Origin: Pseudomonas sp. B21-040 | GTDB taxonomy: Bacteria > Pseudomonadota > Gammaproteobacteria > Pseudomonadales > Pseudomonadaceae | Reading direction: 5' to 3' | NCBI RefSeq assembly: GCF_024748695.1 | Contig: NZ_CP087176.1 | Coordinates: 5,821,501-5,885,500 of the forward strand | Length of the DNA: 64,000 nt | Shown here: piece after piece, positions 53,115-62,232 of the stretch | Layout of the letters: each line of letters starts with the position of its first letter | Position numbering within the stretch: position 1 is the first letter of the stretch | The notes under the pieces: generated by a model | The model's database searches: none | What the model saw: the letters and a program-made list of their open reading frames with translations, nothing else | What the model was told of the DNA's origin: nothing | Translations under genes and position numbers: made by a program

Positions 53115-54437
53115 ATGCCCCTTTGTCTTTCCCGTCGTTGGCCCGTTCGCCAATTGATCGCTGCCTCCAGCCTCATTTTGCTTGTCGCCTGCGCGGAAAA
53201 ACCAACCGCCGCCGACGCCCAACCGCTGCAATCCCAGCCTGTCGCGACAGCCCCAGCGGTCATTCCGCCCGTGGTGCCGACCGGTGAAAACCTCGATATC
53301 CAGCCCACCCAGACGTTCGCCGAATGGCAGGCGGGATTCCGTAAAGACGCGCTGGCCGCCGGTATCCGCGCCGATCTGTTCGACCGCGCCTTTGCCGATG
53401 TCAGCTTCGACCCGAGCGTGATCCGGGCCGACCGCAGCCAACCGGAGTTTTCCCGCCCGGTATGGGAATACCTCGACGGCGCCCTTTCTCCGCTGCGAGT
53501 ACGTAAAGGCCAAGCGCTGATCAGCGAAAACGCGGCCATCCTGCAAAGCATCGAACAGCGCTATGGCGTCGACCGCCAGGCACTGGTGTCGGTGTGGGGC
53601 ATGGAGAGTAACTTCGGTCAGTTCCAGGGCAGCAAGTCGGTCATCAACTCCCTGGCGACGCTGGCGTATGAAGGCCGACGCCCGGGCTTTGCCCACGATC
53701 AACTGATCGCCGCCCTGCAAATCCTGCAACAGGGCGATATAACCCCCGAGAAAATGCTCGGTTCCTGGGCCGGCGCCATGGGTCAGACCCAGTTCATCCC
53801 GACGACTTACAACACCCACGCGGTCGACTTCGATGGTGACGGGCGCCGTGACATCTGGAACAGCCCCGCCGACGCCCTCGCTTCGACCGCGCATTACCTG
53901 CAAAGCTCCGGCTGGCAGAAAGGCCAGCCATGGGGCTTCGAAGTGCAACTGCCAGGCAGTTTCAACTACGTTCTGGCCGATGGCACGATTCGCAAAAGTG
54001 TCGCCGAGTGGATGCAACTGGGGGTTTCGCTGCCCGCTGGCGCTCGGGTCCCGCCAGGCTCTGAACACCTTTCTGCGGCCCTGCTGCTGCCGGCCGGTTA
54101 TCGTGGCCCGGCATTTCTGGTGCTCGACAACTTCCGCGCGATTCTCAAGTACAACAACTCGTCGTCCTATGCGTTGGCGGTGAGTCTGTTGTCCGAACGC
54201 TTCAATGGTGCGGGGCTGATCAGCGGCACTTGGCCGAAAGATGATTTGCCATTGAGCCGTACCGAGCGCATGGAACTGCAAAGCCTGCTGAGTGCCCAGA
54301 ACTACGATGCGGGCACCCCTGACGGGATTATCGGCGCCAACACCCGCAAGGCAATCCGCAGCGCCCAGCAGTCGTTTGGCTGGCCGGCGGACGGGTATCC
54401 GACGCACAAGTTGCTGGAAGGGTTGCGTAACCGCTAG
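53115..54437 (+). CDS. sltB3: Lytic murein transglycosylase with peptidoglycan-binding domain (SltB3-like)
   Basis: A 440-residue envelope enzyme. Basic N-terminus, hydrophobic core and lipobox-like LVAC (Cys near 28) suggest a lipoprotein. The SLT_2/MltB-type catalytic domain includes the Glu in SVWGMESNFGQFQGSK, then SWAGAMGQTQFIPTTYNTHAVDFDGDGRRD, of which AMGQTQFIP is diagnostic. The C-terminal PG_binding_1 domain is LLSAQNYDAGTPDGIIGANT followed by RKAIRSAQ. It cleaves the MurNAc-GlcNAc bond with anhydro product formation. Start: ATG 53115 chosen; ATG 53073 is also in frame. It follows arfA by 61 bases, and its promoter is not obvious. Confidence 0.92.
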   Translation: MPLCLSRRWPVRQLIAASSLILLVACAEKPTAADAQPLQSQPVATAPAVIPPVVPTGENLDIQPTQTFAEWQAGFRKDALAAGIRADLFDRAFADVSFDPSVIRADRSQPEFSRPVWEYLDGALSPLRVRKGQALISENAAILQSIEQRYGVDRQALVSVWGMESNFGQFQGSKSVINSLATLAYEGRRPGFAHDQLIAALQILQQGDITPEKMLGSWAGAMGQTQFIPTTYNTHAVDFDGDGRRDIWNSPADALASTAHYLQSSGWQKGQPWGFEVQLPGSFNYVLADGTIRKSVAEWMQLGVSLPAGARVPPGSEHLSAALLLPAGYRGPAFLVLDNFRAILKYNNSSSYALAVSLLSERFNGAGLISGTWPKDDLPLSRTERMELQSLLSAQNYDAGTPDGIIGANTRKAIRSAQQSFGWPADGYPTHKLLEGLRNR

Positions 54438-54456
54438 TCAGCCGTATGGCGACTGC

Positions 54457-54526
54457 CGCCTTCGCGAGCAAGCTCGCACATTGGATTTGTGAACGACACA
54501 AAACCTGTGGGAGCTTGCTCGCGATG
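54457..54526. repeat. REP pair (short form)
   Basis: TTCGCGAGCAAGCTCGCACA and TGTGGGAGCTTGCTCGCGAT in inverted orientation, with about 28 bases between. It lies between the convergent transglycosylase and LD-carboxypeptidase genes. Confidence 0.78.
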
Positions 54527-54549
54527 ACTGACCATCAGGCGACGAAACT

Positions 54550-55500
54550 CTAGCGCCTGACCACCACATCCTGCTCCAACACCAACACCCTGTTCCCCGC
54601 ATCCAGCTTGACCAACGCCCCCATCGGCAGCGTCAGGTTCGGGTCGCAATGCCCACTGCGCCATCCGGCCAGCACGGGTATCCGCAACGGCTCGAACGTC
54701 TGCTTGAGCAACCGCTCCAGCGCCGCCGGCTCGACCCCCGCGATATCTCCCACCAGCACCCCGCGCAGCTTGCCCAGCGTTCCGGCCAGACGCAGATGGG
54801 TCAGTAGCCGGTCGATGCGATACAACGGCTCGTTGATGTCCTCGATCAACAGGATGACGCCCTCGGCCTCCAGCTCGTAAGGCGTGCCCATGGTCGCGGC
54901 GATCATCGACAGGTTGCCCCCCAGCAAGCGCCCATGCGCGACGCCGGGTTCGATAGTGGTCAACGGGTAAGCCGCCGGATGAGCCAACACGCTGCCGGCC
55001 TTCACCTGCCCACGGAGCATGTTGAAAAACGAAGACTCGGTCGGTTTTCGCTTGTCGCCCAACAAGTCGGCATTGAGCAGCGGACCATGAAAGGTCACGA
55101 AACCGGCATAACGGCTGATCGCCACGTGCAGCGCCGTGATGTCGCTGTAGCCGATGAACGGCTTGGCGTTGTTTTGCAGCAGTTCGAAATCTATGCGGTC
55201 GAGCAAACGCGGTGTGCCGTAACCACCCCGCAGGCAGATGATCGCGTCGACCTCGGTGTCGGCGAATGCCGCGTGCAAATCATTGAGCCGCACTTCGTCA
55301 CTGCCGGCCAGGTAACCGTCCTTTTCATACACCCCGGGATACACCCGCAACGCATAACCGCGAGCGTGCATCCAGGCAATGGCTTTGTCAGTGTCCAGCC
55401 CGGCGGGACCTGCTGGTGCAATGACGCCGATCAGCCCTTGCGACGGCAACGCCGGAACAGGTTTATGTGGATACAGCGTATGGGTCGGTCGAACGGTCAT
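54550..55500 (-). CDS. ldcA: Murein LD-carboxypeptidase (S66 family)
   Basis: A 316-residue cytoplasmic serine peptidase removing the terminal D-Ala from recycled muropeptide tetrapeptides. The S66 catalytic parts are Ser in KPFIGYSDITALHVAI, Glu in ILLIEDINEPLYRIDR and His in GWRSGHCDPNLTLPMG. The N-terminal IGVIAPAGPAGLDTDKA and ICLRGGYGTPRLLDRIDF are also conserved. Start at the ATG at 55498-55500: GGGAG lies eight bases upstream. Monocistronic; fits the cell-wall theme of the region. Confidence 0.95.
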   Translation of the reverse strand: MTVRPTHTLYPHKPVPALPSQGLIGVIAPAGPAGLDTDKAIAWMHARGYALRVYPGVYEKDGYLAGSDEVRLNDLHAAFADTEVDAIICLRGGYGTPRLLDRIDFELLQNNAKPFIGYSDITALHVAISRYAGFVTFHGPLLNADLLGDKRKPTESSFFNMLRGQVKAGSVLAHPAAYPLTTIEPGVAHGRLLGGNLSMIAATMGTPYELEAEGVILLIEDINEPLYRIDRLLTHLRLAGTLGKLRGVLVGDIAGVEPAALERLLKQTFEPLRIPVLAGWRSGHCDPNLTLPMGALVKLDAGNRVLVLEQDVVVRR

Positions 55501-55616
55501 CCATGAATCTCCCTGCGTGAACACTTCAGCACACAGTAGTCAGGTACGGGGACAAACAGAAGAGGGTCAGTCGCCCGCAGGTTGCAGGAAAAAACGCTGG
55601 CTGGCGTAGGCCAGGC

Positions 55617-55655
55617 AAAAAAACGCCCGCAAAGCCTGGAAAGCCATGCGGGCGT
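55617..55655 (-). terminator. Rho-independent terminator of the lip/dac cluster
   Basis: On the minus strand ACGCCCGCA (55655-55647), a 15-base loop and TGCGGGCGT (55631-55623) are followed by a run of T (55623-55617). It lies 20 bases past the lipA stop and is the clearest intrinsic terminator in the window. Confidence 0.9.
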
Positions 55656-55674
55656 CTTTTATGTCATCGCCAAA

Positions 55675-56700
55675 TTACAGGGACGACATCAGCTCGGCTT
55701 TAACCAGCTTCGCCTGCTCGTCGGCGTGGTACGACGAACGTACCAGCGGGCCGGAAGCGACGTTCTTGAAGCCCATCTTGTAACCTTCCTCGGCGAACCA
55801 GGCGAAAGTGTCCGGGTGCACGAAACGCTGCACCGGCAAGTGGCTGCGAGACGGTTGCAGGTATTGGCCCAGCGTCAGCATGTCGATGTCGTGCTCGCGC
55901 ATGCGCTTCATGACTTCGATGACTTCTTCGTCGGTTTCGCCCAGGCCCAGCATCAAGCCGGACTTGGTTGGAATGTGCGGCATCATTTGCTTGAAACGCT
56001 GCAGCAGGGTCAGCGACCACTGGTAATCCGAACCCGGACGCGCTGCTTTGTACAAACGCGGCACGGTTTCCAGGTTGTGGTTGAACACATCCGGTGGCTC
56101 GGCCGCGGTGATTTCCAGCGCCACGTCCATACGGCCACGGTAATCCGGGACCAGGGTTTCGAGCTGCACGTTCGGCGACAGTTTGCGGATCTCGCGGATG
56201 CAGTCGGCAAAGTGCTGGGCACCGCCGTCACGCAGGTCGTCGCGGTCAACCGAGGTGATCACCACGTACTTCAATTTCAGGTCGGCGATGGCGATGGCCA
56301 GGCTTTCCGGCTCGTTCACGTCCAGAGGTTTCGGACGGCCGTGGCCGACGTCGCAGAACGGGCAGCGACGGGTGCAGATGTCGCCCATGATCATGAACGT
56401 CGCGGTACCGCCGGAGAAGCACTCGCCCAGGTTCGGGCAGGACGCTTCTTCGCACACGCTGTGCAGCTTGTGTTTACGCAACAGGGCCTTGATGCGGTCG
56501 ACTTCCGGGGAAACCGGGATGCGTACACGAATCCAGTCGGGTTTCTTTGGCAGTTCGGTGGTCGGAATGATCTTCACCGGGATACGTGCAACCTTCTCGG
56601 CGCCGCGCAGCTTGACGCCGGCTTCAACCTTGGCACGCGGGGCCGGACGCTCGGTGACATCAAGCGTCGGGATCATGGTTTGCACTGCATCAGTAGTCAT
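55675..56700 (-). CDS. lipA: Lipoyl synthase
   Basis: A 341-residue radical-SAM enzyme inserting two sulfurs into octanoyl-lipoyl domains. The auxiliary cluster motif is [12 protein letters not shown] (C-x4-C-x5-C) and the SAM cluster [12 protein letters not shown] (C-x3-C-x2-C). The C-terminal [15 protein letters not shown] holds the RSSY serine that ligates the auxiliary cluster. A roughly 45-residue N-terminal extension includes [22 protein letters not shown] basic sequence. It is one base from lipB and last in the cluster before the terminator. Confidence 0.97.
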   Translation of the reverse strand: MTTDAVQTMIPTLDVTERPAPRAKVEAGVKLRGAEKVARIPVKIIPTTELPKKPDWIRVRIPVSPEVDRIKALLRKHKLHSVCEEASCPNLGECFSGGTATFMIMGDICTRRCPFCDVGHGRPKPLDVNEPESLAIAIADLKLKYVVITSVDRDDLRDGGAQHFADCIREIRKLSPNVQLETLVPDYRGRMDVALEITAAEPPDVFNHNLETVPRLYKAARPGSDYQWSLTLLQRFKQMMPHIPTKSGLMLGLGETDEEVIEVMKRMREHDIDMLTLGQYLQPSRSHLPVQRFVHPDTFAWFAEEGYKMGFKNVASGPLVRSSYHADEQAKLVKAELMSSL

Positions 56701-56701
56701 A

Positions 56702-57349
56702 TCAGTCGATTCCGCCCGTTAGGGTCGTCTGCTCAGCATAGTCGAGGTGTTTGACGAGCTGCGCGCGCAGCCGGGCACTTACCTCGGCAAATTCAATCGA
56801 TCCTGCGTGATCGCTCAGCTGGGTCATCGCCAGCCCGGCGTAGCCGCAGGGATTAATCCGTCGAAACGGTTCCAGGTTCATGTCCACGTTCAGGGCCAGG
56901 CCATGAAAGGAACAACCGTGGCGGATCCGCAGACCCAGAGATGCGATTTTCGCCCCGTTGACGTAGACACCCGGTGCGTCCGGCTTGGCGGCGGCAGTAA
57001 CGCCGTAGCTGGCCAGTAACTCGATCAGGCATTGCTCCATGCGGCTGACCAGGTCACGCACGCCAAACCCCAGCTTGCGTACGTCCAGTAGCAGATAGGC
57101 CACCAGTTGGCCAGGGCCGTGATAGGTCACCTGACCGCCCCGATCGACCTGCACCACCGGAATATCCCCGGGAAGCAGCAGATGCTCAGCCTTGCCAGCC
57201 TGCCCCTGGGTGAACACCGGCGGGTGCTCGACCAGCCAGATCTCGTCGGCGGCATCGGTGCCGCGTTCGTTGGTGAAGCGTTGCATGGCATGCCAGACCG
57301 GCTCGTAAGCCATCTGGCCGAGCTCACGAAAGCCCAGCGTGCCAGACAT
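56702..57349 (-). CDS. lipB: Octanoyl-[ACP]:protein N-octanoyltransferase
   Basis: A 215-residue transferase moving octanoyl from ACP to the lipoyl-domain lysine. Conserved: [20 protein letters not shown], then [20 protein letters not shown], the catalytic Lys in [20 protein letters not shown] and the catalytic Cys in [15 protein letters not shown]. Its ATG (57347-57349) shares a base with the ybeD stop (TGATG), so translation is coupled. It feeds LipA, the next gene. Confidence 0.97.
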   Translation of the reverse strand: MSGTLGFRELGQMAYEPVWHAMQRFTNERGTDAADEIWLVEHPPVFTQGQAGKAEHLLLPGDIPVVQVDRGGQVTYHGPGQLVAYLLLDVRKLGFGVRDLVSRMEQCLIELLASYGVTAAAKPDAPGVYVNGAKIASLGLRIRHGCSFHGLALNVDMNLEPFRRINPCGYAGLAMTQLSDHAGSIEFAEVSARLRAQLVKHLDYAEQTTLTGGID

Positions 57350-57624
57350 CACAGCACCATGTGCACGAAGCCGGTCGCCCGCAGATAGCTGTTGATGTTG
57401 TACAGCTGGTCCTGGTCGGTCGCGACGATGTGCAACTGAATGGTGGTGTATTTGCCGTTGCTGCTTTGACGCTCATCGACACGCTCATCGTTGATGGTCG
57501 CGTATTTCTTGACGATTTCAATGATCTTGTCTTTGTTGCCGACGCCCGTATCGCAGATCACCTTAACCGGATAATCAACTTGGGGAAATTCGATCTTTGG
57601 TGCCTTTACTTCGGTATCGGTCAT
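57349..57624 (-). CDS. ybeD: DUF493/YbeD family protein
   Basis: A 91-residue small alpha/beta protein with an ACT/ferredoxin-like fold in solved relatives: [20 protein letters not shown], then [20 protein letters not shown] and [12 protein letters not shown]. It nearly always lies between dacA and lipB, as here. A regulatory role in lipoate or cell-wall metabolism has been suggested but is not proven. It overlaps lipB by one base. Confidence 0.93.
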   Translation of the reverse strand: MTDTEVKAPKIEFPQVDYPVKVICDTGVGNKDKIIEIVKKYATINDERVDERQSSNGKYTTIQLHIVATDQDQLYNINSYLRATGFVHMVL

Positions 57625-57662
57625 GGCGTAACGGCCTCGTAAGCGTAAGCCGTGGCGACAGC

Positions 57663-57689
57663 AAAACCCCGCGCCGGATCAGCACGGGG
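57663..57689 (-). terminator. Terminator-like hairpin between dacA and ybeD
   Basis: On the minus strand CCCCG / CGGGG with a 13-base GC-rich interior (extra GC/GC pairs possible), followed by TTTTGC. It lies after the dacA stop and before ybeD, so it may give partial termination, separating dacA from the lipoate genes. Confidence 0.55.
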
Positions 57690-57707
57690 CCTTGCAGGAG
57701 CACACTA

Positions 57708-58865
57708 TCAGTTGAACATGCTGTAGAAGAATAGACGGATGCTATCCCACATGCGGCGGAAGATACCACCCTCCTCGACCGCGTCCAGAGCGATCAGATC
57801 GGCGCTGTGCACCACCTTGTCGTCCAGTTTCACTTCGACTTTACCGATCACGTCGCCCTTGGCGATTGGCGCAACCAGTTGCGGGTTCATGGTCATGCTG
57901 GCAGCAAGCTTTTTCAGCTGGCCTTTTGGCAGGGTCATGGTCAGGTCTTCAGCCAGGCCGGCCTTGACTTGATTGGTCGCGCCTTTCCAGACAGGGGCTT
58001 GAGCCAGCTCGGCGCCTTTCTGATAGAAGGTCTGGGTTTCGAAGAAGCGGAAACCGTAAGTCAGCAGCTTCTGGGTTTCGGCGGCACGAGCCACTTCGCT
58101 GTTGGTGCCGAACACCACCGCGATCAGGCGCATGCCATCACGTACGGCCGAAGACACCATGCAGTAGCCGGCTTCATCGGTGTGGCCGGTTTTCAGACCG
58201 TCGACGGTCTTGTCGCGCCACAGCAGCAGGTTGCGGTTAGGTTGCTTGATGCCGTTCCAGAAGAACTCTTTCTGCGAGTAGATCGCGTAGTGAGCCGGGT
58301 CTTCGTGAATGATTGCGCGAGCCAGCACCGCCATGTCATGAGCCGACGAGTAGTGCTCCGGGTTCGGTAGACCAGTCGGGTTCATGAAGTGGGTGTTGGT
58401 CATGCCCAGGTCGGCCACGGTTTTGTTCATCACGTCAGCGAATGCATCTTCGCTGCCGGCGATGTGCTCGGAGAGCGCAACACTGGCGTCGTTACCCGAC
58501 TGAATGATGATGCCGTGCAGCAGGTCGCTGACAGTAACCTGCGAACCCACCTTGATGAACATCCGCGAACCGCCGGTACGCCAGGCGTTTTCGCTGACGG
58601 TCACCGGGTCGTTTTCGCCGATCTGGCCACGACGGATTTCCAGGGTCGCGATGTACGCGGTCATCAGCTTGGTCAGGCTGGCCGGTGGCAGACGCTGGTC
58701 ACCGTTGTTCTCGACCAGCACGTTGCCGCTGCTGGCATCCATGAGCACATAGGCCTTGGCGGCCAGTTGTGGTGGCGACGGCATCACCTCGACCGCGAAA
58801 GCGGCAGGTGAGAGAAGCAGCGGGACTAGCAGGAACAGGCGTTTGGCAAAGGTGGTGATGTTCAT
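57708..58865 (-). CDS. dacA: D-alanyl-D-alanine carboxypeptidase (PBP5/6 type)
   Basis: A 385-residue low-molecular-weight penicillin-binding protein trimming pentapeptide stems. The signal peptide is residues 1 to about 24 (cut after AAFA). Catalytic motifs: SxxK in LPPASLTKLMTAYI, SxN in IIQSGNDASVAL, KTG in VDGLKTGHTDEAG. The C-terminal PBP5 beta domain is followed by an amphipathic tail (GGIFRRMWDSIRLFFYSMFN) that anchors it to the inner membrane. Start ATG 58863-58865 with GAGAG upstream; a longer in-frame start would precede the signal peptide with 17 charged residues. Confidence 0.96.
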   Translation of the reverse strand: MNITTFAKRLFLLVPLLLSPAAFAVEVMPSPPQLAAKAYVLMDASSGNVLVENNGDQRLPPASLTKLMTAYIATLEIRRGQIGENDPVTVSENAWRTGGSRMFIKVGSQVTVSDLLHGIIIQSGNDASVALSEHIAGSEDAFADVMNKTVADLGMTNTHFMNPTGLPNPEHYSSAHDMAVLARAIIHEDPAHYAIYSQKEFFWNGIKQPNRNLLLWRDKTVDGLKTGHTDEAGYCMVSSAVRDGMRLIAVVFGTNSEVARAAETQKLLTYGFRFFETQTFYQKGAELAQAPVWKGATNQVKAGLAEDLTMTLPKGQLKKLAASMTMNPQLVAPIAKGDVIGKVEVKLDDKVVHSADLIALDAVEEGGIFRRMWDSIRLFFYSMFN

Positions 58866-59048
58866 CCGTCTCTCGAAATCGCTAATGGAAACTTGCCCAG
58901 GGGCAAAACTAATCAAATAACCTTCTAACGGGTTATCGCGTGTTCAGTTGCTCACTCTGTAACCCTTGCCGGGCTTTTGTTCTGTATCGAGCCAACAACC
59001 TGGTTCACCCCCCAAAACCGCAGATGAACCGTCAATCAAGTCCTACGT

Positions 59049-60059
59049 TTACTCTGTTACCACACTTGGCGAACCGAGGTTGGCCATGCGCACACTGTTC
59101 TGCACTTGCTGGATTTCACCCGGAGAACCGATCGGCCCCAGGCGCACCCGATGCAGTGTCTGTTGGTTGCGCACTATCGAGCTGATGAACACCGGAGCGC
59201 TCACCATCCCGCTGAGCTTCGATCTCAGGAGTTCTGCAGCGTCCGGGTTGGCGAACGCGCCCACCTGCAGATACTGGCCAGAGGCTGGTACAGAAGCGTT
59301 TTTTTTTGCATCAAGCTGAACGGGCACGACGGCCGCGGCGTGTTGCTGCGGTGGCGGCGTCCATTGCTCGACGGTGCCGGCCGAGGCCGTAATCACCGGG
59401 GCGCTATTTTGCGCGACTTGCGGCTCGTTGAGCATCAAAGGCGCCGGACGGCCTTTTTGTGCCCACCACTGTTGCGGGTCGATACCCTCGACCTTGACCC
59501 GCGCGGTGCCGATTTCGGCGTAACCGAGTTTTTTGGCAGCGGCATAGGACAAGTCGATGATGCGGTCCGAATAGAACGGCCCACGGTCGTTGACCCGCAG
59601 GATCACGCTCTTGTTGTTGTCCAGGTTGGTCACCCGAACGTAACTTGGCAGTGGCAATGTCTTGTGTGCGGCACTCATGCCGTACAGGTCATACACCTCG
59701 CCATTGGCGGTGTTCTGACCGTGAAACTTGGTGCCATACCAGGACGCCGTGCCCGAGGCGACGTAGGTCTTGGATTCTTGCAGCGGGAAATAGGTCTTGC
59801 CCAGCACCGTGTACGGGTTGGCCTTGTAAGGACCGCTGTGCAGGGTCGGCGTGGCATCCGGGATGCGCGATACGTCGACATCCCACCACGGCGCGCCATC
59901 TTTGTGGGCGCGGTTGATGTCCAGCCCCGGCGTAGCGCGCACGGCAGTGGACGAGGATTTCTGAGCCGGCGCGCGACTGGTCGAGCAACTGGCAAGCAGC
60001 ACCGCCAATGCGGCGAAAGCCATGAGCTTGAGGGGTTTATCCATAGGCGATGCCCGCAT
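59049..60059 (-). CDS. rlpA: Septal-ring lytic transglycosylase RlpA
   Basis: A 336-residue outer-membrane lipoprotein cleaving denuded peptidoglycan at septa in P. aeruginosa. Lipobox LLASC near residue 25. The DPBB catalytic domain reads ASGTASWYGTKFHGQNTANG, then VILRVNDRGPFYSDRIIDLS, with the catalytic Glu/Asp-type residues. The C-terminal SPOR domain (about 260-336) begins SGQYLQVGAFANPDAAELL and would bind septal glycan. I take the ATG at 60057-60059, which overlaps the sltB1 stop as TAATG; the ATG at 60044 is an alternative. A Pro/Gln-rich linker joins the domains. Confidence 0.94.
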   Translation of the reverse strand: MRASPMDKPLKLMAFAALAVLLASCSTSRAPAQKSSSTAVRATPGLDINRAHKDGAPWWDVDVSRIPDATPTLHSGPYKANPYTVLGKTYFPLQESKTYVASGTASWYGTKFHGQNTANGEVYDLYGMSAAHKTLPLPSYVRVTNLDNNKSVILRVNDRGPFYSDRIIDLSYAAAKKLGYAEIGTARVKVEGIDPQQWWAQKGRPAPLMLNEPQVAQNSAPVITASAGTVEQWTPPPQQHAAAVVPVQLDAKKNASVPASGQYLQVGAFANPDAAELLRSKLSGMVSAPVFISSIVRNQQTLHRVRLGPIGSPGEIQQVQNSVRMANLGSPSVVTE

Positions 60060-61069
60060 TACTTGACGCCCCGTGCTTGGACCAGTTGCTCAGACAGTTG
60101 ATGTACGGCCATGGCGTACATCACGCTGCGGTTATAACGCGTGATTGCGTAAAAATTCTTCAGGCCCATCCAGTACTCGGGGCCATTGTCACCTTCAAGG
60201 CGGAAAGCCGTGACCGGCATATCATCGCGCAGCGCATCATGACTTGACCACCCTAGAGCCCGCAACTCCCCTGCGGTTTTAGTCGGCTCGATGCCCGTGG
60301 TCAACCCTTCGTCCACCTGCTCGCCTCGTACATCGGCGCGGCTGACCACCGGTTCGCCGGCAACCCAGCCGTGAAGCTTGAAGTAACTGGCGACGCTACC
60401 AATGGCATCGTCCGGATTGGTCCAGATATTAATGTGACCATCACCGTCGAAATCCACCGCATACGCGCGAAAACTGCTCGGCATGAACTGCGGCAAGCCC
60501 ATGGCGCCTGCGTAGGAACCTTTGAGGGTCAACGGATCGACCTGTTCTTCACGGGCCAGCAGCAAGAACTCACGCAATTCCTTGCGGAAGAATTCGGCAC
60601 GGGGAGGATAGTCGAAACCCAATGTCGATAACGCGTCGATCACCCGGTAATTACCGGTATTACGGCCGAAAAAGGTTTCAACTCCGATGATCGAGACAAT
60701 CACCTGGGCCGGCACACCATATTCCTGCTCGGCACGCGCCAGCACTGCTTCGTGCTGACGCCAGAAGTCCACACCACGGGCAATGCGCGCGTCGGTGATG
60801 AACATTGGACGGTATTCGTTCCATTGCTTGACCCGTTCGGCGGGCTTGGAGATCGCATCCAGGATCGACTGCTTGCGTTCGGCTTCGCGGAACACGCCCA
60901 TCAGCTGTTCGCCAGCGAAACCGTAGTCGCGGGTCATTTCACCGACGAATTCGGCCACCTGGGGTGAACCTTCGTAATCGCCGGCCAACGCGTCCTGCGT
61001 TATGCCAAGGATGCTTACCAGGCCGACCCATGGCGCGTATCGAGTCGCCCAGCCACGCATTACTTGCAT
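60059..61069 (-). CDS. sltB1: Lytic murein transglycosylase B (soluble SltB1/MltB type)
   Basis: A 336-residue periplasmic enzyme. The N-terminus is a signal peptide cut after DALA (about residue 28), with no lipobox cysteine, so it is soluble like P. aeruginosa SltB1 and unlike lipid-anchored MltB. The catalytic Glu is in VSIIGVETFFGRNTGNY, and the SLT_2 signatures GSYAGAMGLPQFMPSSFRAY and VDFDGDGHINIW follow. I use the ATG at 61067-61069, with AAGGTGAAG just upstream. It lies 17 bases after rodA, and its stop overlaps the rlpA start. Confidence 0.94.
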   Translation of the reverse strand: MQVMRGWATRYAPWVGLVSILGITQDALAGDYEGSPQVAEFVGEMTRDYGFAGEQLMGVFREAERKQSILDAISKPAERVKQWNEYRPMFITDARIARGVDFWRQHEAVLARAEQEYGVPAQVIVSIIGVETFFGRNTGNYRVIDALSTLGFDYPPRAEFFRKELREFLLLAREEQVDPLTLKGSYAGAMGLPQFMPSSFRAYAVDFDGDGHINIWTNPDDAIGSVASYFKLHGWVAGEPVVSRADVRGEQVDEGLTTGIEPTKTAGELRALGWSSHDALRDDMPVTAFRLEGDNGPEYWMGLKNFYAITRYNRSVMYAMAVHQLSEQLVQARGVK

Positions 61070-61086
61070 TGAAATCTTCACCTTAT

Positions 61087-62232
61087 TCAAACCTGTGCGA
61101 TCCACTTACGATGGGTATGGATCGACATCAAAACCCCAAACGCTGACAGCAGCGTCACCAGCGAAGTTCCACCGTAGCTAATGAACGGCAACGGCACCCC
61201 CACCACCGGCAACAGGCCACTGACCATACCGATGTTGACGAAAACATAAACAAAAAACGTCATGGTCAAACTGCCCGCAAGCAATTTTCCGAACAATGTC
61301 TGGGCCTGGGCGGTGATCACCAACCCGCGACCGATCAGCAGCAGGTAAATCAGCAGCAGCGCACAAATGCCGACCAGCCCGAACTCTTCACCCATGACCG
61401 CAATGATGAAGTCGGTGTGGCTTTCCGGCAGGAAGTCCAGGTGCGACTGGGTGCCCAGCAGCCAGCCCTTGCCAAACACGCCACCCGAACCGATGGCAGC
61501 TTTGGACTGAATGATGTTCCAGCCAGTGCCCAGCGGATCGCTCTCAGGGTCAAGGAAGGTCAGGATTCGCTGCTTCTGGTAGTCGTGCATGATGAAAAAC
61601 CACATCGCCACGGCCACCGGTACGGCCGCCGCCAGCACGCTGATGATCCAGCGCCATTTCAAACCACCCATAAACAGAACGAACGCACCGCCTGCCAGGA
61701 TCAGCAGCGAGGTACCAAGGTCCGGCTGACGCACGATCAGGATGAACGGCAAACCAATCAGAAACAGACTGACCGCTACGTGCTTGAGCTGCGGCGGCAA
61801 GGTGCGCTTGGACAAATACCAGGCGATGGTGGCCGGCATCAGGATTTTCATGAATTCCGACGGCTGGAAGCGAATCACGCCGGGAATGTTGATCCAGCGC
61901 GTGGCCCCCATGGCGTTATGGCCCATGACGTCCACCACCACCAGCAAGAGCACACCCAGCACGTAACCGACCGGCACCCAACGCGCCATGAAGCGCGGCT
62001 CGAACTGCGCGATGACGATCATCGACACCAGGCCGATGCCGAACGAAGTGGCTTGCTTGGCCAGCAGGTCCCAGCTTTTTCCGCTGGCCGAATACAGCAC
62101 GAACAGACTGCCGGCGGCGAGGGTCAGCAGCAGAATCAACAAAGGGCCATCGATGTGCAGGCGCTGCAACAGCGTCGCACGGCGACGCATCACATCCTCG
62201 CTGGAGAGCATGCGGTCGAAATTATTCTTCAC
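61087..62232 (-). CDS. rodA: Peptidoglycan polymerase RodA (MrdB)
   Basis: A 381-residue SEDS-family glycosyltransferase of the elongasome, partner of PBP2. About ten membrane segments. The SEDS signature FIIAVMGEEFGLVG and the GATRWINIPGVIRFQPSEFMK, RQPDLGTSLLILAGG and late GVPLPFISYGGTSLV blocks are present; the Asp in RQPDLGTS is the essential residue in RodA. I choose GTG 62230-62232 (VKNNFDRML): GGAGG lies nine bases upstream, and the start overlaps the mrdA end by 11 bases, implying coupled translation of the polymerase and its transpeptidase partner. Confidence 0.95.
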   Translation of the reverse strand: MKNNFDRMLSSEDVMRRRATLLQRLHIDGPLLILLLTLAAGSLFVLYSASGKSWDLLAKQATSFGIGLVSMIVIAQFEPRFMARWVPVGYVLGVLLLVVVDVMGHNAMGATRWINIPGVIRFQPSEFMKILMPATIAWYLSKRTLPPQLKHVAVSLFLIGLPFILIVRQPDLGTSLLILAGGAFVLFMGGLKWRWIISVLAAAVPVAVAMWFFIMHDYQKQRILTFLDPESDPLGTGWNIIQSKAAIGSGGVFGKGWLLGTQSHLDFLPESHTDFIIAVMGEEFGLVGICALLLIYLLLIGRGLVITAQAQTLFGKLLAGSLTMTFFVYVFVNIGMVSGLLPVVGVPLPFISYGGTSLVTLLSAFGVLMSIHTHRKWIAQV